From: Brienomyrus brachyistius
Taxonomy: Eukaryota; Chordata; Actinopteri; Osteoglossiformes; Mormyridae
Direction: 5' to 3'
Assembly: GCF_023856365.1 (NCBI RefSeq)
Contig: NC_064549.1
Location: 5,287,608 to 5,351,607, forward strand
DNA length: 64,000 bases
Position numbers and translations under genes: made by a program
Part shown: in pieces, positions 12,082-25,800 of the stretch
How the letters are laid out: each line of letters begins with the position of its first letter
How positions within the stretch are numbered: the first letter of the stretch is position 1
The notes under the pieces: generated by a model
Seen by the model: only the letters and a program-made list of their open reading frames with translations
What the model was told of the DNA's origin: nothing
The model's database searches: none

Positions 12082-14186
12082 CTAGAAGGCAAATCCCCCG
12101 CAGTCAAAGGTGTCGAAGTCAGAGTCGCCCTCGAAGTCGAAGCTCTGGATGTTCGGGGAGTTGGCGGCATGGTGCTCTCCCGCCGTCCCTAATCCCGAAA
12201 GCTCGCTGGAGGGATTCGAGTCTGCTGATCTGACGTTATGAGATGGAGGAGGCAAAGAGCTGAGGCAGCCCAGCATGGAGGATGCGGCCGCCCCTCCCAT
12301 TAGTAGACAGACCGCTCTCACCGCTCGCGCATCGATGCTGTTTCCGTGCCGAAGGCAGTCAGGAGAACGCGGGGGTGGAGCCAAAGGTCCACTCTGCACT
12401 GCCCGCGGGGAGATGGTGCCTGTGGTGTAGAAACAGGAAGTTCACAAACAGGAAGTTCACAAACAGCAAGTTCACAAACAGGAAGTTCACAAATGCCCTG
12501 CAGGCAGCACAATGACAACCACAGACAGGAAGGCCATTGGTGGGAAGTTACTTAGCAACGGTTACAGAAGGATGTGCACACAGACGGAAAGCACTCTGGG
12601 AGATCAGGAATCAGGAAGAATCACACTTTGACGGGGTTATATAATCTATTATTATCCATAGAGACGAGCTACCTTTCCCCCTCCTGAGAGATTGGTAATA
12701 GGAGGTGTTGTCTTTCGCTCTGAACAAGGCGGCTGGGGTTTCCCCTTCCCTGAACTGGGACGATACAGGGTCTCCATCCATGATAGAAGTGGTGAAGCTA
12801 GGCTGTCTTTTCCAGGATGGCCCATTGGAAGTGACACCCTAAATCAAACGACGGAGATGTACTGCCATCTAGTGGAGGACTGGTGAATTGGCACGTCATT
12901 CCCTAACGTCAACCTGTCCTAACTATAACAGCTCACCTACTTTCTGCATATCTGTCACCCTTTATAAAAAAACTGTAACAACTTCCCTCCACAATAACAG
13001 GTATCAGGCGAAGGATGCTGCTGCCGTGTTGTCTAATGCTCCGCCGAGTCTGTCTGAATCAGAGCACAAGTCTACATGGAAATGTCAGAGCATCATCTCC
13101 TGGTGTCTTCTAATGGTGAAGTGCGCCCCACGCTGGCCATCAGTATATTACAGCTCTGTGAAGGTATAATAGGTTACAGCTCACCTGTCTCACTTTTCTC
13201 AGCATATTCAGCCACTGGCTGCATAGAGGGATAAACAGAAAGTTAGCAGCTTCGCGATCGGCTCGTGAAATTAAAACAGTGAGGCTGCAGACACACAAAT
13301 GGGAGAGTTTTTAAAAAGAATTTTAAAAGCGCCACCTAGAAGTTTACGTGCTGCGCTGCATCGCCCCCTGGTGGATGTAAATGCTCACCTGCAGTCGTTA
13401 GCATTTTCAGCCAGCAGCAACAGGAATTTGTCTTGAGTGAGGATCAGCGCCAGGCAGCACTCTCGGCGACCTCCCCGGGGGAGGCGGGGCAGATCCAGGA
13501 TCTCCCTGCCTTCAGCGATGAGCAGGCAGTCCTTCGACAGAGACAGCACCTGGTCCGGAGGTGACTCTGCATCACGACACACCAGCAGGTTTCCCTGGGC
13601 ATTCAGCACCAGGTACTTCTCCTTCCACTGCTTAAACATGAAACCCCCTGGGGAAGCAGGATGGAACCGATCAGAGACAGAGCGAGAGAGAGTTGTAAGC
13701 GCCCGCCAGAGAGGGTTTCAGGAGAGGGGGGGCTGTCGGGGTGAAAGGGGTAAAACCAGGGTGTGGGATTAAGACATGCACCTGCATATTCAGCTCTGAC
13801 AGCTGAAAGAGAATGTCACAAAGGGCAAATCAAATCTGGGTGAATTATTATACTTTCCAGTGTAACGTTTACCTCCCTTTTAACACAGAAGATGGGAAAA
13901 CAATGGCATTTAGGCAGCACGAGTTAAATTGCGCCCATCGCTGTTTATTTTGAGAGATATGAAAAGGATTTGAAAAGTCGCGCTGGAGCACATTCAAGCA
14001 GACAGGTGGAGTGCTGTTGGCTCGGGTTCGAGTCACTGCAGCTCAACCTAACTGGCTAACAGCTGTATCACCAACGCAGCCCGACAAAAGGAGAAAGAGC
14101 GATGAAGGAGGCGAGTGGGGTGATGGATGGATAACTGTCCTACCGTACTTCCTGAGGAAGCCATAGTGTATGCCCTTGGGATTCAT
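12082..14186 (-). CDS. PH-domain protein of unknown identity, 279 aa
   Basis: Five exons joined by phase: 14144-14186, 13389-13647, 13185-13218, 12673-12838, 12082-12419 (840 nt with stop). Residues 1-112 form a pleckstrin-homology fold: start MNPKGIHYGFLRKYG, then FKQWKEKYLVL, and the closing helix with its expected tryptophan in SQWLNMLRKVRQ. PH domains bind phosphoinositides or proteins at membranes. Residues 113-170 are polar. A hydrophobic, alanine-rich stretch (about 200-219, AVRAVCLLMGGAAASSMLGC) could be a weak membrane segment. The tail is acidic and aromatic, ending DSDFDTFDCGGFAF. A PH domain followed by an Ala/Gly-rich hydrophobic stretch loosely recalls the evectins (PLEKHB), but I cannot assign it. 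An in-frame start further upstream is not excluded, because the frame stays open for at least 60 nt. Confidence 0.85.
12430..12494. repeat. 15-bp minisatellite, four copies
   Basis: Four near-perfect copies of 'acaggaagttcacaa', one with a single change (gcaag). It lies in the last intron of the PH-domain gene, starting about 11 nt from that intron's acceptor, so it occupies the branch-point region. Confidence 0.9.
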
Positions 14187-16869
14187 GGTACGCAGGAGTC
14201 TTCCACTCGAGAAGCAGAAGGGACTGGAGTGATCCCACTGTGCCTCTGTCAGAGATACTGTCCCCGAGGGTGGGGGGTTAATCCCGGTTATGATGAGTTT
14301 CTAGGGATTGGTCTCCCCGTCACCGGGAGGACACAGGCGACTACGAAGCCACGTGACACCAGGCTCATGGATGCCACAGTAATAATCATGATGAAAAAAA
14401 TCTTGGAAGATTATCTGGATTTTCCCCACCATGCAACCCCCTCCCCCATTCCACACACTAATACTGTCTGCAAGTTAATAACCTTCTCTCTGGCTGGAGG
14501 GTGCATACAGTTCCTGTTCTGACAGCGCTTGTTGGAAAACGAGACAAAAGCGCTGAATATCATGGGCATATGTTTCCTTTTAGCTATTTGTATAAGAAAT
14601 CTATCCATTAAAAGGTATGACTGAGAGGTCTTTCGATCAAAACAAGCGCATCCTAATTAAGGTGCCATAGCTTGGGTCGACCACAAAGGGGCGACAGCTC
14701 CTTATCAGATTTTACTTAAAAGGAATTTGCTTGTCTTTGTGCTTTGTTTCTCCTTCTCTCTCACTAAAGGTAACTCAGTTTCACTGGTCCTGCGAGATCA
14801 GCCAGTGAGTTGCATTCCTTAAAACGCCGTCATGAACCTTAAACTCGCTATAGATCCTCCCCTCAAATGTTCGCCCTCTTGGGGGCGGCAATGTTCAGCT
14901 CCTTCCCACCTGTGGGAAAAAAACGATTTGGGTCGACAGGTTTAGCATGTTGCTGAAACAATATGCCAGCTAAGATTTAAAATTCTGATAAAGACTCCAT
15001 GATTCCCTGATCCGTTGCCATCAGCAGCACACTACCCCTCTGTCTGTCTGTTACAAACTCGGGGGAAAAATCCCCCCATCTTTTGTTGGGGAGCTCTTGA
15101 TGGCTGTGAGCCCCCTCCCCAGCTCGCCCTGTGTTTCAGTATGCCCATATCTGTGTGTGCTGCGTGAGGCCCATTTAACCAGCGCGTCTGAAAAGACGAG
15201 ACATACAATGGGGTCTTTCTCAGTCTCACTCCATCTCTATTAAAGACCCTGGGAACTTACTCACTGTCCCTGCGCACATTTAAAGGGCCAGTGTAAACTC
15301 AACCCCAAAACAACATTATCTGTCCTGGTTGCGGAGAGGGGAAGTAATTGAAGGTCAGTCACAGCAGAGATTAGTATGAACCTAGTGGCTTACAGTTTGC
15401 AAAAGTTCGTTGTGTATAAATATAAATGTGTGCAATAGACCCGAGAACCTCTGAAGCACTTGTTCAAACACCCGGACCAACTCCGTCCGCATTACGTTTT
15501 CTCCGTCTTGTTTGAACTTGCAGAGTGGCTAGACCTCATCTTATTAAGCTCATGAAAGGGAAACTATCTGCCCCAGGCAGGAAACATATGAAAAAGAAAA
15601 TGTTAAAAGTTTTCGGTCTAATCGGTGATTGTTTTCTTGAGGTTTATAATCGGCCATAGTCTACTGTGTTACAGTACATGTGTAACCAGAATGGGCTTAG
15701 AGTCTAATATTCCCAATACAGTTTCGTTGAGAACATTTCCTGAAAGTTCTGTGATCATTTGATTATTTATTTATAAATTGTTTGCTGTCGATTTGCTGGA
15801 AATGCCATTAATGAACTATTACCCTATATTATATTTGGTAGGCCTACTATATTATATTATAATAGTGCATAAAAGTTTTCAGGGATAGTAATAACAACTT
15901 TAAAAAATACTCAGAAAAAGACCCATAAACCGCACGACGACGAGCTAAGTGTCTTTATTCATCTGTGCAGATTCAATGTAAAATTCACTGATTCTGTGAT
16001 GTAGGTTGCTGCGATCAAAAATGGTCGGTAAAAATTGGATTTTAGTAAGAAATGTTTAAAACATCCTACTATTTAACATTTGCACGAAAGTGTGTAACCC
16101 TATATTGATGTTAAATCGATTCCTAAACCATTTAGTTGCGGAAATAATAATAATAAAAATGTATACACTTCAGCACCCCCTCTGTGAGAAAAGCATTAAG
16201 AAAACACGGGGGTGGGGGCAAAACAGAGACTGGGAGGTGCGCGGGAGGAGGGGGGAGAATGGAAGGAAGTTTGGAATTTGAGTCGTGTGTGAGGGGGGGT
16301 TAGAGGGGGAAAAAAGTTTGGAGGCAACAGTCGAAGATGTGAGAGGAAAGTTAGTCAAGGAAAAACAGCCCCAGAAGAAAAAGGAGAGGATAAGAATACG
16401 GGACTGCAGAAACTACTGGAAGTTTTTCGGAGATAAAACAGATAAATAGCTGATCGATATTGCGATTTTTAAAATCATTTTATTGAGTTTCACTTCTTAT
16501 CGTATGTTACCCTGCGATCTAAATAAGTTTTCTGCAATCAATATCTTTTCTGAAGACCAATTCCCTCATACCTTGAATTTAACATGACGGACTACAAACT
16601 TATGAACTTGATATAAACCAGTGTTTCTTTTATTATGAACTGAGGGCGGGGATATTGGGAATAAAAAAAAAACTGGTTTTGAAACTGGCTTCTAAGCGCA
16701 GACCTGTAAACAATTTATTGAATAATCCGAGGTGCGCCTGTGAAGTTACTGAAGTTAGCCCTGGTCCCGGTCTGGCCACTCGGGGATGCGCTGATGCGGA
16801 TCCGGCACAGGCGAGAAGAGCGCTGTACGAAAGCAACTTTCCACTCGACCAGGAACTCGGGAAAGCAAC
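14187..16869. other. Divergent spacer between PH-domain gene and axl
   Basis: The two genes are transcribed away from each other, so both promoters should lie here. The last 700 bases before axl hold purine-rich stretches (16,200-16,450). I find no TATA box placed convincingly, no repeat element and no further exon. 15,730-16,200 is AT-rich. The actual first exons cannot be placed without transcripts. Confidence 0.45.
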
Positions 16870-19800
16870 ATGGGTTATATGAACGGTTCCTTGCTGCTGG
16901 CGACGTTCCTTCTGATGTGTCCAGTTGCCGCAAATACCCTGCTTGGTAAGAAATTACTGTGTATTCCGTATTCGCTTTACAAGTGCATAAATCATTCATC
17001 AATATGACAGATTTAAGATCTATACCCCATGTGAATGCATTCACCTTTCTACTTAAAAGGAGTTACTTGCTGAAGTACACCTGATTATTCGGTATATTTT
17101 CCGGAACATGTCAGTAATGATTTGGTACCGATGTGCCCTGGTATAATTGACAGTTCTCCGGTCTTTCGGCCCTGTTTTCATTTGTGGTGTTTACAGTGCC
17201 ACCACAATGTGTTGAAAGAAATCACGTACCATGTTTCCTCACCTGTATCTGTTTACCGGGTCTTGCTTGGACGGTGTCATTTTTAAAGTGATTGACACTT
17301 ATAGTGAAACTGCTTTCGGAGATGTCTGTTCTGGGGGGAATCCGTGATATCGTTGCAAAAGAAAACACAATTTGTGCCTCATTGGGCAAATCTAGCCTGA
17401 GCCAAAGTATTTGTTTTGGTATGATGTCTGTCAGATGTTTCCTTGCAGTACCCTACTTTCAAATTCAACTGTGGGCAACACTGGTTTGCAGGGAAAGATA
17501 AAAGGTGGGGGATGGAGTTCATTAATAGCAATTAACACACAATAAATGAGCCCCCAGGTAGAAGCTGCAAGGTTGACTGTGAAAACATCTCAATTGTTAG
17601 AAGAATTTTAACATTTTAATGTAAGACAGCAGCTGCTTGTTTGGAAAGAGCTGGTTGCAGACGTCTGCCAGAATGCGATGAATGTGTAAAGTGCTTTCTT
17701 CTGTTCTCAAATGATGTGAAGCCATTTGCATTGTATGGTCCAACTCGCTAAAAATCTCTCAGCTTTGGCGTTAGTGGGATAGTGAAGCCAAAGTAAATGT
17801 TATGCGTACAAGAGTTTGTGGGGATGGGTGAGGATTAGCCATAGCTGTCTACCTGTCATGGGTGCTTTAAGAAAAGAAGTGGAGAAAGGTTGCAACAAGC
17901 AGGTCAAAGGAATAATCCGAGGATGTTCCGGAATGCTCAGGCTTATTAGGTTCTTGCTTTGTCTGAGAGATGTTGTACAGCTTCTGCTCCAGTTCACCTG
18001 ACATTTGTACGTGGGCATTGACTGGACGCTCAACATAGTTGCACTTACGCCAGGTCGACTCCTTGACAGCACAATTGTTTGTAACGTACGTCACTGTGGA
18101 CAAAAGCATTTGCGAACTAAAAGTACAAAGATACGTGGCAGAGAGACTTGATCCAGGTATATAAGATTCTAACAGGTTTGGATGCTGTTCAACCAAACAG
18201 CTATTTCAATATTAGTTTAAATACTAGAACTCGTGGCCACAAGTGGAAGTTAGCGGGAGAACATTTTAAACTGGATTTGAGAAAGAACTTCTTTACACAG
18301 CATGTAGAGTATGGAATAGTCTTCCTGTTAGTGTAAAACCCTGGGTTCCTTCAAATCAGAGCTAGATAAGATTTTAACAACTCTGAACTGTTAATTAAGT
18401 TCTCCCCAAACAAGCTTGATGGGCCGAAAGGCCTCCTCTCGTTTGTAAATTTCTTATGTTCTTATGTTCTTAACGCTGAATGCAAGAGGGCAGCAGCATC
18501 AAGAAGAGCTGAGGGTGAAATGTTAAGGAGAAACCGAGGAAGCAGTTTAGGAGACAGGGTGGCTTATAAATGAAGGAAGGTGTGTGGTGTCAGACTGCAT
18601 CTGGCTGCGTTCTAGGAAACACCCTGCTGGCCTATAGTGAAATGTAACATCCAAGAAAGGATTTCAAAGGAGGATCCACAAGGGTAGGCAAGGGCCTCTC
18701 AGTATAAACAGATCCTTGGCAGCTTGAGATACTCTGTGTGAGTCTCACCCAAATGCCTGTGCATGTTCTTCTGCTAACATTCCCTACCACATTTCGTGCA
18801 ATTTTTTTTTAAATCCATGAATGGTCCCATTTTGCGTTTTGAAGGAAGTCGAGCATCTTTCTCAGTGTGCAAATAGCTGGAATATTATGTGACTTACCAA
18901 ATGGCATCGCCGACATCCATAAATCCGCACTTTGGTCCGTCCGCTGCAGTAGGAGCCTCGGACACAATGTCAGCATGATATAAAGGATACGCCCCATAGG
19001 GGTTCAGAGGGCGGAGGTCAAGGGTTAAAGGTTAAACTTTGAAAAAGACAAGCATTATAGGCTGACAGGCCTGAGAAGGCTTGTCTTTTCATCGTATGGC
19101 AGGAAGCCAAGGCGTGAGAAAGCATCCATACTATGTTACGGCCTGATAATACAGTCACATGCTCACATTCTGTGCAATGTTGAACGCTCAGCACCTTCTA
19201 TCGGAAAGTGGCAGTGCCATGCTGTGGTTGGTGAACTGGGAGGGTGGTCACGTTAACTGGGTAGACCCTTCTGCCTTCTCCACTGCACTTGTGTTTTTGT
19301 GGCCACAGATGAGAATATGTACATGGTTATATTTAAGAAGCTGTGTCATACAGTCTTTGGACTGCTGTTGGACCTTCAAGAATGTCCTTAACCTGAACTG
19401 TCCCGGCAAGATATTATTCAGCTGACAGCTTATCTAGGCTTTACGGCTGGGAAGTAAAATGCTAAATGTTACTTGGATGTTTTATCAGCTCGCTGGCACA
19501 TTCTTGAGATTTTTCTCCTTAAGTGAGCATGAGGGGGGATTTGAGGGGAAACAGGGACAGTCCAGAGCCCTGTGATCACTGATGGTGTGGCTGAGGTACA
19601 TTCAGATCAGCCGCACACTCTGGCCGTACTGGACAGCGTCTGGCACGACCGAACAGCAGCGTTCTTAACTGCAGAAGAATAGTTAAAGAAACCAAGAGTT
19701 AAAAGAATGGAGGTTAAAAGAACTTGTGATTTACCCACCATCAGGGGGCTTTTCGGGAAAAATGCAAGACAGTCAGGGTGAATATTTGACATAAATTCAA

Positions 19801-22800
19801 GATTCTAAAGTCAGGCCTCCTCATCATATTACAAGACTAGGAACCAAAACTCATCGGTTTTTATATAATTCAATAAAGAACTTTCATTAAATTTGCCAAA
19901 ACTCACATAGTCCACGTAAATGGTACCTACGTACCGGACAGAGTGAGTTTTAGATATTTTCTCTTCAGCTCCAAATAAACCTGAAACGTTTGTACCTGGT
20001 GGATAAACAATCATGTGCCTGTACAAGACAATATTATTTTGCATGCTTAACAGTCACACCGGCTGTGCTTATTTTACGCCTGTATTTCTGGGGCTTTACA
20101 GGCAGCACTTCCATGGCTATTTGAAATGGTAGCTTTGTGCTTCAGTGCATGGATCTATCCACCTACCCAGCCACCTTCCTGCCACTCACCGTGGGTAGGG
20201 TCGTGGGGCTGAGAGCCTATCCTTGGCAGCACAGGGCACAGTCCATGTCTCTTTGGCGTTCTGAGTGAGGTAAATGTCAGACTCTGCCCTCTAGGGGTCA
20301 CACTGTGTGAAGTTGAATCACCTGCGGTTCTCTGTTGGTTTTCAGGGCCATGGTTTGTCCAGGATCCCGCCAATTTGACGCTCGCCCTGGGCAAGGCAGC
20401 GCAGCTGCAGTGCCGGCTGGAGATGGTAGGGGGTGACAGGGAGCTGCCGGACGTGGTGTGGCAGAAAGACGGTATGGCTTTGGACACCACCGACACGAGC
20501 CAGGTGGAGATCCCCATCACCGAGGAGAAGTGGCAGATTATCAGCAATCTAAAGTGAGTGCCGAGAGCGTCCACCACGCTGGGTTTGTCCTCCTAGCCAT
20601 GGCCCACGATTCACAAAGGTCTTTGTGTTGCCCTAAAGCATCGAGAGCACCCAAGTGCTGGACATGGGGGACTATCGCTGTGTGGTGACCATTGAGGGAC
20701 GGCAGGTCATGTCACAGCAGGGCTACATCCAGCTGGAAGGTGAAGCTACTCCCAGTATCCAAGGCAACCTTGTTAGCTAGAGTGATGTCATAGCCATGCT
20801 TTTCCCCGTTTCCCATGACGACTCTAAGGTCCCTCCCACTCAGGCCTTCCTCACTTTTCCACGGAGCCCCAAGACATGACAGTGATGGCGAACATCAGCT
20901 TCAGTCTGCACTGCGTAGCCCATGGGCCACCAGAGCCAGTCCGGGTCATTTGGTTGCAGGACGGGGTGCCAGTAAATTCTCTGATGGACCCCATGTCCCT
21001 GTCGCCCTCCACGCTCACCCTAACAGGTGAGCAGCCTCACCCCATCCACACGAAGCCGAGCCACACCAATCAGGTGCAGGTTTATGTGTCTGCAGGAAAG
21101 AAAGGGGAAGCCTGGCGGGCTCTACGCTCCTCGGCACGGCTGCTCTGCCGCCCCCTGCCTCGGGGAAGGCATCTGTGCAGACGCCGGCAGCCTGCTGACA
21201 TCTGAATAGCTTCTCTCGAGAATTGCTGACGGCTTGAGATCCAGCTGAGTCTCAATGAGAAGCAGACATGAATAACATTCGAACCCCCCGCCCCCACCCC
21301 TCCCGAGTGCGGCTTGTCAGGCAGGGCGATGATGGAGGCCCAAATGTCCACCGAGAAGCCGATCTGTGGTCTCATCCCGAGAGCAGCTGCATGCACACAC
21401 ATGCCAAGGGGTTGCGGGCCAGTCAGCTGTAAACTTTGTTTGTCCGCACATCAACCGTGGTGACTGAGGGCTTGACTCAGCGAAGGGGCAGGACCGCGGG
21501 CAGCCATGACCCCAGCTCTACCCCCCAGCCCCCCCACCCCAATTCAAAGCGTGACACGGGTGTTTATGCGGTGTGACACACAGACCTCCTCGTGATGACG
21601 GCGCACGATGGATCACACACGTACATTCCTGTGCATTGCTGACAGGTCGTTAGAGTACTTAAACTTAATTACCCAAACAAACTATATACACTTTTCCCAA
21701 AACCAACGCCTACTCTGTCTGCTTTAAATATGATCAAATTTCATGCACCGAAATCAGCTCGAAATCCCCAGTGCTTTAATCTCTGTTTGTCAACATTGCT
21801 GGCTTACTGTGGAGAGAACATGCAGACTGCATGAGAGAGAATCCCAGCAAAGGGACACGTCTGTATCCCAGCCTTCCGAACATGCATCCATGTTTTTGTC
21901 AGGGAATTAGCAAGCAGGGTTAAAATTCACTGCTCACGTTGTGCTAATTTTCTGTTCCTGCCACAAACACTTGCAGACACTTTACTTCGCCATCTGGATG
22001 CCATTAACAAGCTACCTGTCATTAAGGGGCTCTGGAACGTGCAGTGGCAGCGTGCCATCGCGCGCGGCTGAGGTGCGGCCTGGAGCCTGTAACATTCTGG
22101 TGCCGTGTCTATACTGGGCCACCAGGTCTCAACTGCAGTTGGACCGGTTAAAATTCTACTGGCATCCTCCTTTTGACTGTCCAGTTTGTCTCTCTGTCAC
22201 TGTAGGACTCAACAAAACCAGCACATTCTCCTGCGAGGCTCATAACTACAAAGGGGTCGCCACTTCAGGTTCAGGCCTTGTGACAGGTAGGTATCTGGCA
22301 CGAGGAGAGGGCAGCTGGTTACGAGCCACGGCTAGGGGAGGGGGGCACTGTGTTCTAACCCCCTTTTGTTCCTTCCTATCCCCCAGTCATACCATCCCAG
22401 CCTCGGAAAGTGCACACCACTCAGGTTACCAACACCAGCTTACATGTATCCTGGCAGCCCAGCTTTGGAGGGGTCCATCCCATCACAGAGTGCTCAGTCC
22501 AGGTAGGATGAATCAGGAAAATCCCCAGTGGTGAGTCAGGACCCAGCAGGCTGAGTCAGAGTTAGAGTCAGACTGGCCTATGTATGGAGAAGCATTGTAC
22601 TCTATCGTCATTCACGGTCCCGGCTGCTGAAATAATGGGGAACGTTTTCTTAGAAAGATTTTGGGTTTTTTTTTACAGCAAGTACTCCCTCCTGAACCCT
22701 CCCCCTCTTTGGCCCCCCTCCCCAACGTGCCCTGCAGTGAAGGATCAGGTTTCTCTACGGGAGAGTGGACCTCTGGCTTTAACTCCTGCAGTGCCGTTAT

Positions 22801-25800
22801 ACACATCCCCCCACCCATTTCCCTGCTAGGGGAGAGATGGACAGAGCGTACGCGCTCTCCGTGAGAGGCCCCCTCAGCCCGCCCATGAACGTCTGGTTCT
22901 GATAAATCTGTCCCCTCCACACACCCCACACTTTTTTCATCCCCGGCCCGGTAGGCGGGAGAGGAGGGCTGATTCAGCGGCTCGAACAGCAGAAACAGAG
23001 AGAAATGTTAATCTGGGAGTCGGTCGTGTGGCCGGGACAGAAACGTTACCATGTTTATAGTGGATAAGTAAACAACGAAAGAAAAAAAGAGAGTTTCTAT
23101 CTGATATCGTAAAACATGAGGTGGGGGGGGAATCTTTGAGTCATGTCTGTGCGGAGTCTGTGTTTACATGTCCCGTTCTCGAAACCCCTGACATTTCTGA
23201 GTCATATCCTCCATGTTTGAGCGCACGAGCTCGATGATGGGGGAGAATGAGGATAAGTGGCCTTCAAAGTCACCTGGTCACCTGTGCCGCTCTTACCAGC
23301 CCCTGCTTAGTCTCCCATGACGAGTTTCTCCTAGAAGTGAGATGACGATGGTCTCACTCTGTTCTGGAGGTGCTTTCTTTACAGTCTTTTACACATGTAT
23401 ATTCCTGGATATCTGCTCTGGAACAATTCAGATTAACTTGCTCGTTGATGAAGAACACAGCAGGGCTTGAAGGATACAGAACAGGATAAGGTTGAGATGT
23501 CATGGGCCTTAAATACTCTGATGGAAGCCTGTTGTCACATTTAAATGGGTCAGTGACAGTTCATCTCTCGGTCATAGATGGTTTGACGAGATTTAAGACC
23601 ATCACATGGAGACTTATGATAATCTGTGTTTCAGGTCGTGCCCTTTGAACCTGCCCTCAACACACTACCCAGCTCTACCGGCTATCAGCAGGATGTGAGT
23701 GACACGCCCTCCAGTCATGTGATCTCGGACCTGGAGCCGCTGACGGCATACGGAGTGCGGGTGGCTTGCCGCAGTAGTCAGGGGCAGTCTCCCTGGACGG
23801 ACTGGGTCACGCTGAGCACTGCAGAAGGGGGTAGGTGGCGGCCGTCTTCAACCAGATTCCGTCCGCGTAAATACGTTTATGGCTGCGGCAGGAATTGTGG
23901 GAACGAGGCTCGCATGTTGGTGGGTTGACGTGCTGCTTAAACGTGGAATTTCTCCTCCACGCTTCTTCACACCGTCTTTGTTGAAAATGGGAGGGATGAC
24001 AGGAATGGGATTTTAAACGTGTGGGAGAGGATCTGGAGGAATGGAAGAAGTGAGTAAGTGTCGAGAAGTGAGCATAGCGCCCCGGGGAAGGGGCCGGCGG
24101 CCATGCCGTCAGCCACGCGGTATGTCTGGCCGAGCCGACTCCGTCTGTTAGCGTTTCCCACCGCTATTTGCCGAAAAGGAACTCGCTGACATGGAAACTA
24201 CCTGCCCCTTCAGCTCAGCTTATCCGAAAAAACACCAGACAGGGGGAGAGAGAAGCAGATGAAGCAGGGCCTGGACGGGTAGAGCCTTGTTAACCATTAG
24301 CTGCCCTTTGTGACGGCATCAGTTGGCTCTCTGTCTAGGAGCTGAAGGGAGCCTTGCTCAGGTGCTCTTCCAGCGGCTGGGCCGATGTGGCGGACAGGCT
24401 GTCCGGCCCCTACACACAGACAGCAGGCAAGCCATCCAGGGGGGGCAGTCAATGGCTGCTTTTCCTCATTTCTGCTTTGAAATGCCCTCCTATTACACCG
24501 TCAGCATCTAGGATTTATGTCAATTCGTCCGTACAAGAATCTGCTATGTGTGTGCAGGTAGAAAACAGACCCTGGGCTCCGTTTCACTCACACAGTGACC
24601 TGGTTTGGCCTCGAATTTTAACATTCATACCATGCTCATTCCCTCCAAATGCCCCCTCCCCAAGCATCGCCTACCTGCGGCTCTCTGACCCGCTGAACAT
24701 GACACGCATACCACAGCTATCCTTTTCACTCCGTCTTTCGTGCTTTAAGACTGTGGCCCCAGGTGGCCACTATTTTAAGCACAAAAAAAATGTTCTCTAG
24801 AAAAAGATTCGGCACCAGCGAAGCAGCCTTCAAAAACAATCCCCCGAAATTCCCAGCCTGACCCTCTATTTGAGAGAGAGAGAGAGAGAGAGAGAGGCGA
24901 GACCAGTCCGACCCAAGAGCAACCAACAGAAAACTGTTTCTTGGGAAGATTTCTGCCCCAGTTCTTGTACTCCCTTCCCAGCACCAAGATTAATCTAATT
25001 GTGTCTAACTGCCCCAATTACTCACTTGTACTGTTCACTGTGGCTCCAGACTGACACTGGGTAACTAAGCCAAAATAAAGGAGGACAGAGCCAAAAAATG
25101 TGTTTCCTATGGACAGCAGGTGGCGTAGTGGTTAGGTACCCAAGAGGTCCAGTTGCTCAGCGTGACTGCTCGGCCCTGCCCCCGGAACGCTCACGCTCTT
25201 CCTCCCCCGCCCATCCATCCTCCCTCGTTCTTCCCAGCCTGTTTGTTCCCCATATCTTGTAATTCTTCTTCCCAATTCCTTCCCCCAAGCATTGCTGATC
25301 CATATTTCGGTCCTTCTGGTTGGTTTGGTGCCTTTGTTTGGTGCCTGCATATTGAGGGAGGTGCAGAGAGCGGGGGCGTCCATGCTACTCGCTGCCGCCT
25401 GAGGGCCGGAGCACATATGGAAGCGATCAGCGCTTGCCGGCACGGCAACACCGTCAACCCCCCCCCCCCCACCCCGCGCCCCCATCACTGAGGCAGATGA
25501 GGCCGTCCCACAGGCCGCGTCCGGCTGTTACCCGTCTGCTCTGGACAGTCTGGCATTCCCACCTCTTGTTTTTCTTCCTCCTTGGTTTGCGCCTCCAGTC
25601 TTTTGCATCATTCAGAAAACGAACCACTTCCCAGAATGCCATGCTGCTCTGACACTCTATTCAGGCCCTGTTCCCTGCACACAGCTGCCTCACAGTTTAA
25701 ACTCCCTTAAGCTGTTTTGCTAAAAGTGGAATTCTGCTGTTCCCCATGTCCACGGCATGACCCAGATGTCGCCCGGCTCTTTCTGAGGCGCGATCGTCTG

